64,000 nt of DNA from Streptomyces sp. NBC_01689 (GTDB lineage Bacteria; Actinomycetota; Actinomycetes; Streptomycetales; Streptomycetaceae), in assembly GCF_036250675.1 (NCBI RefSeq), contig NZ_CP109592.1, positions 930,001-994,000 of the forward strand, read 5' to 3'. Position numbers and translations under genes: made by a program. The stretch's first letter is position 1. Each line of letters begins with the position of its first letter. This document shows, piece by piece, positions 27,567 to 35,495 of the stretch. The notes beneath the pieces are model-generated. The model ran no database searches. It saw nothing but the letters and a program-made list of their open reading frames with translations, and was not told where the DNA came from.

Positions 27567-29138
27567 TCAGCGCATCGGTGTGCCGTGGGGCGCCGTGCCC
27601 GACGCCGGGGCGTGACCGGCGGGCCGGGTGGTGAAGACCCCGCGGCCCCGGGTCCGGCTGCGCAACCGCGTCGCGTAGCCGAAGAGCTCGGCCAGCGGCA
27701 CGACGGCGCTGATCACCACGGCGCCCCCACGCGGTACGGAGCCGGAGACCTGCCCGCGGCGTGCCGCGAGGTCGCCGAGCACCGCGCCCACGGCGTCGTC
27801 GGGCACGGTGACCGTGAGATCCACCACCGGTTCCAGCAGCACCATCGAGCAGGCCCGCAGCGCCTCCCGCAGCCCGTTCCGTCCGGCCGTGCGGAACGCC
27901 ATCTCCGAGGAGTCCTTCGGATGGGTCGATCCGTCGGTCAGTACGACGCGCACCCCGGTCACCGGGTTGCCGCCGAGCGGACCCTCGGCGAGCGCGTCCC
28001 GGCATCCGGCCTCCACGGCGCGGACGTACTCCTGAGGTACCCGCCCGCCGACCACGGCCGAGCGGAACGCGAACCGTGCCGCGCCGTCGTCGGCCACGTC
28101 GCCGGGGGTGTCCCGGCCGGCCTCCAGCGGTTCCACATCGATGACGACATGGGCGAACTGGCCCGCGCCGCCGTCCTGCTTGACGTGCCGGTGGACCAGC
28201 CCGGACACCCCGCGCACGACGGTCTCCAGGTAGGCCACCCGCGGCCTGCCGACACGGATCTCCAGCCCGTGGGCCCGCCGGATCTTCTCCACCGCCACCT
28301 CCAGATGCAGTTCCCCCAGACCCGACAGCACCGTCTGACCGGTCACGGGATCGGTACGGACGACCAGCGACGGGTCCTCCTCGGCCAGGCGGGCCAGCGC
28401 CGGCATCAGGCGGTCCGCCTCGGTGGTCCCGCCGGCCTCGACGGCCACCGAGACGACCGGTTCGGCGACCGTCGGCGGTTCGAGTACCAAGGGGGACCCG
28501 GGTGCGGTCAGCGTCGACCCGGCGCGGGCCGACTTCAGCCCGACGACCGCGACGATGTCCCCGGCCACCGCCCGTTCCAGCGGGGCGTGCCGGTCGGCCT
28601 GGACCCGCAGGATCCGTCCGATCCGCTCGACGCGCCCGGCGCCCGACTCCCACACCGTCTCCCCCTTCCCGACCGTTCCCGAATAGACCCGCAGGTACGT
28701 CAGCCGTCCCGTGCCGGTGGCGCTGACCTTGAACACCAGTGCCGTGAACGGCGCCCGCGGGTCGGCGGCCCGTTCCCGTTCCGCGCCGTCGCGGGTGCCG
28801 CGCACCGCGGGGACGTCCAGCGGCGAGGGCAGATAGGCCACCACCGCGTCCAGCAACGGTTCGACTCCGCGGTTGCGGTAGGCCGAGCCGCACAGCACCA
28901 CGACGCCGTCACCGGACCGGGTCAGATCGCGCAGGGCGGCGACCAGGGTCGGCACGGTGACACTTCCCTCGGCGCAGAACTCCTCCAGCGCGGCGGGGTG
29001 GAGTTCCGCCACCGCCTCCTCCAGCAGTCGTCGTCGGCGCTCGGCCTCGGCGCGCAGCGTCTCGGGCACCGGGCCTTCCTCGGGTGTGTCGCGGCCGTCG
29101 GTCCAGACGGACGCCCGCATGCGCGGCAGGTCCTCCAC
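27567..29138 (-). pseudogene. EF-G-like translation factor lacking the GTPase domain
   Basis: 523 residues equivalent to EF-G from within the first domain to the C-terminus: VVLCGSAYRNRGVEPLLDAVVAYLPSP, the domain II beta-barrel (FTALVFKVSATGTGRLTYLRVYSG), domain III (VLSGLGELHLEVAVEKI), domain IV (GAGQFAHVVIDVEP) and domain V (SVPRGGAVVISAVVPLAELFGYATRLRS). Homology continues in frame a little upstream of the GTG (LRGLPIGTESGFTGV), but the G1-G4 motifs (AHxDxGKT, NKxD) are absent and the next gene ends at 29308. It therefore cannot hydrolyse GTP as EF-G does. Most likely a 5'-deleted EF-G paralogue (fusA2/ribosome-protection type). The retained frame is open over 1.5 kb, so recent loss or residual use is possible. 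Confidence 0.75.
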
Positions 29139-29307
29139 GCCGGTGAAGCCGGACTCCGTACCGATCGGCAGACCGCGCAGTTCCTCGCGTTGCGGGCCAG
29201 GATCGTGCTGCGCTGCGCGGAGGGCGGGACGAATCAGCAGCCGGCGGCGCCGCGCCCCGGGCGGCCGTGGCGGCTTCCCGGGGGCGCGGCGTGCGGGGTG
29301 AACAGTC

Positions 29308-32300
29308 CTACTCGGTGTGGCTTTTGACGATGTGCAGGGACACCGGGACCGGTGCCACCCAGTACGGGATGTCGCCGCGCAGGATCACGGACGCCGTCCA
29401 GTCACCGGGTCGGCCGAGCTCGCGCGCGTCCAGCGTCACCGTGAACGACGTGCTCTGCCCGGGCCGCAGCCTGAGCTGGTGCACGCTCTCCGACAGCCAC
29501 GGCACGTCCGACTCGGTCTGGTCGTAGCCAGGGAGCAGGTCCGCCGTGGCCACCGGGATCGGGAAGCGGGACTGGGCGCTGCCGCCCACCCGGTACATGC
29601 CGGGCGCGGCTCCGCCCCGGTAGACGGCGGTGGGCGCGTCGGGCAGCCTGCGCCAGGTGTCCGTGCCGGGGTCGTAGGCGTAACCCTCGGCGGTGAGCAC
29701 CCGGTTCACGCCGACGCGCTTGAAGCCGCCGGACACCAGGAGCTGTCCGTCGGCGGCGGCGTGGACGCCCGCCGCCAGGCCGACGGGCATGTCGGCGATG
29801 GGCTGCCAGCTGTCGGACGCCGGGTCGTAGACGTAGCCGGCGCCGGTCTCGACGTAGTCGTGGGTGCCTCCCGCGCAGTACAGCTTGCCGTTGACAGCGC
29901 CGCACGCGCCCCAGCCGATGGACTGCGGGTAGTCGGCCGCCTCGGACCAGACGCCGAAGCGCGGGTCGAGGACGTACACGCTGCCGAAACAGTCGGTGTT
30001 GTCGCAGCCGCCGACCACGTAGAGCCGCCCGTCGAGCACCGCGCTCGCGGACCCGAACCGGCCCTCGGGCATGTCGGGGCCCTTCGTCCAGGTGCCGTGG
30101 ACCGTGTCGTACACCTGTGTGGTGCGGCTGACGACCTCGTCGGGGCCCCAGCCGCCCGCGGTGTACAGCCGTCCGTCGATGAGGCCGTGCGCGGTGGCCT
30201 GCCGGGGCTCCGGGGCGTCGGCGCCCCGCGTCCAGGCGCCCGCCGACGGGTCGTACACATAGAGCTCGGCGGAGGGGGTGAAGCCGTCCGACGTGCCGAG
30301 GGCGGAGTAGACCTTGCCGCCGAGGCTCTCCACCGCGTTGTCCATCACGGGGGCGGGGAGGTCCGGCAGATGCTGCCAGGACGTGCCCGGACCGGAGGTG
30401 CCGGGACCGGTTCCGGTGCGCTCGCCGATGCGGACGGTCGCGGTGGCGGTGCCGGTGTTGCGTACGGTCACCTTCCGCGTCACCGTGCCGTGCGGGGTGG
30501 TCGTCGCGTCGATCCGTCCGGCGCCGACCGCCAGGCGTCCGGCGTCGAGCACGAACGAGGTCTTCGCGACGGCGTCCCGGGCCACGGTGGCCTTGCCGGA
30601 CGCGTCGCGGTAGGAGGGTTTGGCCGCCGTGAAGGCGTGCCGGCCGCCGCCCGGGACGAAGAGCCGGTAGAGGCCGTCGCCGACCCGCGGGTCGCCGGTG
30701 GTCGCCAGGGTCGGCGCCGAGGCCCCGCCGCCGCTCACCGTGGCGCCGATCAGACCCCGTCGGGTGTTCGCGTCGGTGACGGTACCGCTGAGCACGCCGC
30801 CGGGGACGGGCTTCAGGACCCGCTCGGCGACCGTGACGTCGTCGACGGCCCAGAGCATGCCGGGGCCGGTGAAGTGGAAGCGCACCTGTACCGCACGCTC
30901 GCCCGCGTACTCGGTCAGCGGGATCTCCACCCGGCCGGTTCCCCACAGCTGCGTCTGGTGCCACACCGTGGTCCAGGTCCGGCCGCCGTCGGTGGTGACG
31001 TCCACGTCACCGACCTGGTCCCCGGAGCCCTCGTAGTCGGTGTCGAAGGCGAGTTCGGGGTCGCCGGTGCGGCGCAGGTCGTGGACCGGGCTGATCAGCT
31101 GGGTGTCGAGCGCGGTGTCCCAGCCGGCGTGGTCGTTGTCCGCGACCGCGAAACCGCCGGTGCCGCCGGTGTTGTTGCCCCGGCCGCCCGGATCGTCGAA
31201 GGACCAGCCCTTGGCCGTGGCGGGCGCGTCGACGACGCTCCAGCCCTGCGGCGCGCCGTCGGTGGCGTCGAAGGTCTGGGTGTCGACGGTGTCCACGCGG
31301 AGGCTGTACGCCGGGTTGCCCTCGGCCCAGGTGTCGGCCGGCAGCGCCACGCCGACACGCTGGTCGGCGGTGCCCACGGCCACCTTCTTCACCAGGGACC
31401 GGTAGTCGCTGTCGTCGCTGACGACCCGCAGCGTGTACGTCTGCCTCTCGGGCAGGTCGAGCCGGTAGGCGCCGGTGTAGGCGTCCGACCAGACGGGTGC
31501 GCCCGGCACGCCGTCGACGCTGATCCTCGCGTGCAGCGGCCAGCCGTGGCCCGAGCCGTCGGTGACGGTGCCGGAGACCCGGTGGGTGGCGAGCTTGCGC
31601 AGGGCGAAGTCCGCGGTCACGGCGGTGTTGTCGCCAACCTGGACGTCGGCCGCCTTGCCGGAGGCGTAGCCGTAGGCGGCGACCTGGACCTGGTGGCGGC
31701 CGACCGGAAGCGGCAGGGTGTAGCGGCCCGCGCTGTCGGTGGTGGCGGTGTAGACGCCGGAGGTCACCTTGGCCGCGGCGAGGGGTGCGCCGGTCGCCGT
31801 GTCGGTGACCTTGCCGGAGAGCGTGCCGTGCGCGCCCATGCGGAACGCCGAAAGGCCGTCAGGGGTGCCGAGGCCGGTCGGGCCGTCATAGCCGGTGCCC
31901 GCGGTGCACAGGTACGCCGGGGAGCACTTGCCGTTCGACCCCTTCGTCACGTCGTGCAGCCCGGCGCCGGAACCGGCGTACGGGTAGGCGTTGGGGTACG
32001 TCCCGGCGACCGGGGTGCCGGCGTTCGCGTACACGCCCGCGATGATCGGGGCCGAGGCGCTCGTGCCGCCGATGACGCCCCAGCCCCCGGACTGCCCGTA
32101 GGTGTCGTAGACGGCGACGCCGGTGGCCGGGTCGGCCACGGCGGAGACGTCCGCGACGCTGCGGCCCGCGCAGCCGGTGTCCTTCTGGAAGGCCGGCTTG
32201 GGCTCGTAGAGGGAGCAGCCGGAACCGGTGCCGGCGCCGTCGTGGCTCCACACGGACTCGGACCAGCCGCGCGCGGTACCCGAATCCTTGGTGAGGGTCG

Positions 32301-33120
32301 TGCCGCCGACCGCGGTGACGTGCGGCGACGCGGCGGGGTAGGCGACGCCGTAGTCGCTGTCACCGGCGGAGGCGACGATCGCGACGCCCGGGTGGTCGAA
32401 GTGCACGTCCCCCGCCGACTCCGCGGGGTCCTCGGGGAAGAACGCGTAGTTGGAGCCGTAGGAGTTGGAGACGTACCCGGCGCCGAGTGCGACCGCCTGG
32501 TCGACAGCGGTGCCCAGGTCCTCGGAAGAGGCCCGGTCCGCCTCGACCAGCACGATCCGCGCGTTGGGGGCGACGGCGGAGACCATGTCCAGGTCGAGCG
32601 AGATCTCACCGGCCCAACCCGGGTCGGGATCCGGGTAGTCGGTGCCGCCGCGCTGGTCCACCTTGGTGAAGCAGCCGTTGGCCTTGGTGCAGGCCGGCAG
32701 CCCGTACTGCGCGCGGTAGACGGCGAGGTCGGCCTCGGCGTTGGGGTTGTCGAAGGCGTCGACGATGGCGATGGTCTTGCCCGCGCCGCCGTCCGAGGGC
32801 AGGTCGTAGGCGCCGCGCAGATCGGCCGGGCCGAATCCCCGAGGGGCCGCGCCGGCCGTCCGCAGACCCTTGTGCGGGGTGATGTCGGTGCGCCGCAGGC
32901 CGAAGCAGGTGAACTCGTGCGGCTTGGGCGGACCGCACAACGGCTCGGCATGGCCGGGCAGTTCACGTGTGACCGTGAAGGGCTTCGCCGTCTTCTCGGG
33001 GGCGTCGGCCTGAGCGGGGACCTGCACGCAGAGCGCAGCCAGAGCGGCGGTGCTCAGGACCGCCGCGGCGGCCTTCGGCCATCTTCGCCCGCGAGGCTCG
33101 GATCTCCGGGATATGAACAA
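29308..33120 (-). CDS. Secreted S53-family (sedolisin) peptidase with Ig-like and kelch-repeat C-terminal domains
   Basis: About 1270 residues. Signal peptide with RGRRWPKAAAAVLSTAALAAL and a cleavage region near VPAQADA. Catalytic residues of the S53 type: Glu172 and Asp176 in GEISLDLDM, Asp254 in SAGDSDYG, and Ser354 in GGTSASAP. Two or three carboxypeptidase-regulatory/Ig-like modules follow (e.g. LSGKVTDTATGAPLAAAKV near 430 and VLSGTVTDANTRRGLIGA), with a beta-sandwich (SVVDAPATAKGWSFDDPGG). At least five kelch repeats (LYTAGGWG, LYVVGGCD, LYCAGGTH, LLVSGGF) lie around 960-1200. The propeptide is short for S53. TTG start with GAGGAG five bases upstream. Probably an extracellular protease whose C-terminus binds substrate or surface. 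Confidence 0.9.
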   Translation of the reverse strand: MFISRRSEPRGRRWPKAAAAVLSTAALAALCVQVPAQADAPEKTAKPFTVTRELPGHAEPLCGPPKPHEFTCFGLRRTDITPHKGLRTAGAAPRGFGPADLRGAYDLPSDGGAGKTIAIVDAFDNPNAEADLAVYRAQYGLPACTKANGCFTKVDQRGGTDYPDPDPGWAGEISLDLDMVSAVAPNARIVLVEADRASSEDLGTAVDQAVALGAGYVSNSYGSNYAFFPEDPAESAGDVHFDHPGVAIVASAGDSDYGVAYPAASPHVTAVGGTTLTKDSGTARGWSESVWSHDGAGTGSGCSLYEPKPAFQKDTGCAGRSVADVSAVADPATGVAVYDTYGQSGGWGVIGGTSASAPIIAGVYANAGTPVAGTYPNAYPYAGSGAGLHDVTKGSNGKCSPAYLCTAGTGYDGPTGLGTPDGLSAFRMGAHGTLSGKVTDTATGAPLAAAKVTSGVYTATTDSAGRYTLPLPVGRHQVQVAAYGYASGKAADVQVGDNTAVTADFALRKLATHRVSGTVTDGSGHGWPLHARISVDGVPGAPVWSDAYTGAYRLDLPERQTYTLRVVSDDSDYRSLVKKVAVGTADQRVGVALPADTWAEGNPAYSLRVDTVDTQTFDATDGAPQGWSVVDAPATAKGWSFDDPGGRGNNTGGTGGFAVADNDHAGWDTALDTQLISPVHDLRRTGDPELAFDTDYEGSGDQVGDVDVTTDGGRTWTTVWHQTQLWGTGRVEIPLTEYAGERAVQVRFHFTGPGMLWAVDDVTVAERVLKPVPGGVLSGTVTDANTRRGLIGATVSGGGASAPTLATTGDPRVGDGLYRLFVPGGGRHAFTAAKPSYRDASGKATVARDAVAKTSFVLDAGRLAVGAGRIDATTTPHGTVTRKVTVRNTGTATATVRIGERTGTGPGTSGPGTSWQHLPDLPAPVMDNAVESLGGKVYSALGTSDGFTPSAELYVYDPSAGAWTRGADAPEPRQATAHGLIDGRLYTAGGWGPDEVVSRTTQVYDTVHGTWTKGPDMPEGRFGSASAVLDGRLYVVGGCDNTDCFGSVYVLDPRFGVWSEAADYPQSIGWGACGAVNGKLYCAGGTHDYVETGAGYVYDPASDSWQPIADMPVGLAAGVHAAADGQLLVSGGFKRVGVNRVLTAEGYAYDPGTDTWRRLPDAPTAVYRGGAAPGMYRVGGSAQSRFPIPVATADLLPGYDQTESDVPWLSESVHQLRLRPGQSTSFTVTLDARELGRPGDWTASVILRGDIPYWVAPVPVSLHIVKSHTE

Positions 33121-33304
33121 GTCAACTCCTCTTAACGTCTTGCCTGCAGCAGCACACTCCGTGCCTGATGCGGTGACCGGTCCGGCCTGCCGGGAGCCCG
33201 ACGCGTACGACGCGGCGCCCCGATGACCTTTTCCAGCCACCGAACTAGATCAGTGAGTTGCAGATACATCCAGAAAAGTTCGCAAGAACTACTGCTTTTT
33301 TGAC

Positions 33305-33322
33305 TTCACTTGACCAAGTGAA
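33305..33322. promoter_or_regulatory. Palindrome TTCACTTG-N2-CAAGTGAA upstream of the protease gene
   Basis: 8-bp perfect arms around AC, about 185 bases upstream of the protease start, in a comparatively AT-rich stretch. Probable operator of a dimeric repressor. Confidence 0.5.
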
Positions 33323-33421
33323 ACGAACGGAACACGGATCGAGAGCGCGAGACTGTGCCCCGCGCCCCCGCGCCCCCGACCCGGTTCCGAGGCCTGGCGC
33401 CCGCCGCCACGAGCCGCGGAC

Positions 33422-33650
33422 TCAGGCGGCGATCGACAGCGGACCGCCCCCTGAGTCGAGCGAGCGCGGGATCCGCGCCTCCTCCTTGCGCGCCGAGGCA
33501 GGGGCGATACGGCCACCCGCGCGACGGAGGGCGAGACCGGCCAGGTCGTCGGCGGTCTCGTCGAGTTCGTGTCCGATGTGCCCCTGGAACCAGCGGACCT
33601 GGACGCGGGTGCAGTGCCGCAACAGGCGGTGATCACGCCCCCGGCGACGA
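33422..33650 (-). pseudogene. C-terminal fragment of an RNase H-like protein
   Basis: The frame encodes VQVRWFQGHIGHELDETADD, followed by LAGLALRRAGG. This matches the conserved end of RNase HI (W-V-x-GH-x-GH-x-x-NE-x-AD). The N-terminal catalytic DGS/E/D part is not present upstream in any frame. The fragment ends with a normal stop at 33422. It marks the start of the decayed island. Confidence 0.6.
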
Positions 33651-33976
33651 TCGTGTCCGCGGGAACGATCTCGGAGGGACCACCGCACCCTCAGGCCTCA
33701 GCCGCGCTTCGCGTACGAACGTCAGCCGCCATCGGATGCCGTCACGCGCCCTCGACACGATCAGACGCGCTCGGGCACCGCGACGACGAGCGGGCTCCTC
33801 CAGAAATCGCGTCGCCGGGTGAGACTGGTTGCCGCGAGTGTGACGGCGCGACGGCTTCGCGACCCCCATGCCCTCCGTGGCGGTGATTCCGCAGCTCTCA
33901 CCTGTTCGGGAGGTAGCGGTCGAGCAGGGCCTCGAGCTCATCGATCCATGCCTCGGTCTGATGGAACTGACGGACC
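33651..33976. other. Decayed intergenic sequence before the IS3 element
   Basis: No intact gene. On the minus strand a short end VRQFHQTEAWIDELEALLDRYLPNR-stop (stop near 33898) abuts the IS boundary and looks like the tail of an interrupted coding sequence of unknown type. Confidence 0.4.
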
Positions 33977-34042
33977 TGAGGTGACCCCGGCGGTGTGGAC
34001 ACACCGACAATGGATCTTGCAGATCCGAGGAAGGGTGTCCTG

Positions 34043-34366
34043 GTGGGACGGAAGTCTCCGTATCCGGAGGAGTTCAGGAACGATGCCGTCGCGCTGTACC
34101 GCTCGGCGGGCGGGAAGCGCACGTATGCGGCGGTCGCGGCGGACGTCGGGGTGACCGGCGAGACGCTGCGGAGCTGGGTGCGCCAAGCCGACGAACACGC
34201 CGGCCGCGATCACGGTTGTGGCGAGCAGAGCGTGGAGGGCCGGGAGGAGGAACTGGCCCGGCTGCGGGCGGAGAACGGCCGACTGCGCAAGGCCGAGAAG
34301 GAGTGGGAGCTCGAGCGGGAGATCCTGCGCCGGGCGGCGGCCTATTTCGCCAAGGAGATGAAGTGA
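34043..34366 (+). CDS. IS3-family transposase OrfA
   Basis: 107 residues. SPYPEEFRNDAVALYRSAGGKR, then an HTH (YAAVAADVGVTGETLRSWVRQ) and a leucine-zipper-like end ELARLRAENGRLRKAEKEWELEREILRRAAAYF, standard for OrfA. GTG start with AGGAAGGG upstream. The stop overlaps the OrfB GTG (GTGA), where a programmed -1 shift normally makes OrfAB. Confidence 0.85.
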   Translation: MGRKSPYPEEFRNDAVALYRSAGGKRTYAAVAADVGVTGETLRSWVRQADEHAGRDHGCGEQSVEGREEELARLRAENGRLRKAEKEWELEREILRRAAAYFAKEMK

Positions 34367-35263
34367 AGACCCGCCGCTGGGACTTCGTCTCCGCCCATGC
34401 CGAGACCTTCGGCGTCCAGCGGATATGCCGGGTCCTTCGGGTCTCGCGCTCGGGCTACTACCGGTGGATCGCCGGTGCGAAGACCCGCCAGGAGCGGCAG
34501 GCCGCCGACGACGCCCTGCTCGTGGAGATCCGTGAGGTCCACACCGAGCACAAGGGAACCTATGGTGTCCGGCGCGTCCATGCCGAACTGCGCGGCTTCG
34601 GGCGCACCGTCAACCGCAAGCGCATCGAGCGGCTGATGCGACGGCACGGCGTCGAGGGACGGCACCTGCGGCGCCGCAAGCGCACCACCGTCCCGGACCG
34701 GCTCGCACCGCCCGCCCCGGACCTCGTCCAACGCCGGTTCACCGCCGCCCGGCTGGACGAGAAGTGGTGCGGCGACATCACATACGTGCAAGTCGGCGGG
34801 ACATGGCTGTATCTCGCCTGCGTCATCGACATCTGCTCACGCCGGGTGCTCGGCTACTCGATGGGCCACCCACATGCGCGCCGAACTGGTCATCGACGCT
34901 CTGACGATGGCGGTCGCAACCCGCGGCGGCAACGTCACCGGAGTGATCTTCCACGCGGACAGGGGAGCCCAGTACACGTCGGCGGCGTTCGCGCAGGTCT
35001 GTGACCGTTTCGGGATCCGCAGGAGCATGGGCCGGGTCGGCTCGAGCTACGACAACGCCCTCGCCGAGTCGTTCTGGCAGGGGCTCAAGAGGGAGACGAT
35101 GCACCAGCGGATGTTCTCGACGGTGCGTCAGGCGAGGCTGGAGATCTTCCAGTGGCTGACCTACTACAACGCCCGACGGCGCCACAGCGCCCTCAACTAC
35201 CTCTCGCCAGCCGAGTTCGAACAGCAGCACCAGCGAGGACGTAAACTCACACTCGCCGCATGA
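34363..35263 (+). pseudogene. IS3-family transposase OrfB, frameshifted
   Basis: First part (about 168 residues): RICRVLRVSRSGYYRWIAG, DEKWCGDITYVQVGGTWLYLACVIDICSRRVLGYSMG, carrying the first catalytic Asp. Near 34868-34880 the frame shifts by one base and the rest (AELVIDALTMAVATRGG, HADRGAQYTSAAF, SSYDNALAESFWQGLK with second Asp and Glu) is in another frame. Restoring one base gives a normal 300-residue OrfB. Probably inactive. Confidence 0.85.
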
Positions 35264-35295
35264 ACCCCTGTGTCCACACTCCGGGGGACACCTCA

Positions 35296-35350
35296 CCCAC
35301 TCCTGATCGGTGAGTTCATGGCGACGTATCACCCCACCATGATCCACCAT
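35296..35350 (-). pseudogene. 5' remnant of an IS5-type transposase cut by the IS3 element
   Basis: MVDHGGVIRRHELTDQEWV is a typical N-terminus of Streptomyces IS5-like transposases. The frame runs into the right inverted repeat of the IS3 element; the remainder is not found on the other side. Confidence 0.5.
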
Positions 35351-35495
35351 CCGATGATCTTTGAAGACGGACCCTAGTACGAGCCACCGTTCGAGGCCAG
35401 AAGAAAAAGAACAAGCTGAGAGCCTGTGTCTGAGCCTGGCATGCCAAGCGGGTCTTCCCTATTTATGCCGTGATCTTTCGCCAGTTCCCGGCACA

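Larger units (their letters stand above)
33977..35295 (+). mobile_element. IS3-family insertion sequence (degenerate transposase)
   Basis: 1319 bp. Terminal inverted repeats of 27 bp (33977-34003 and 35269-35295) match at 23 of 27 positions and start TG / end CA. Inside are orfA (HTH plus coiled coil) and orfB (DDE integrase), the latter broken by a frameshift. Flanking trinucleotides ACC and CCC do not form a clean duplication. It inserted into an older IS5-type transposase remnant (35296-35350). Confidence 0.85.

Noticed and set aside
29317..33135. 1272-codon plus-strand open frame
   Set aside because: Antisense shadow of the S53 protease gene; no recognizable motif.
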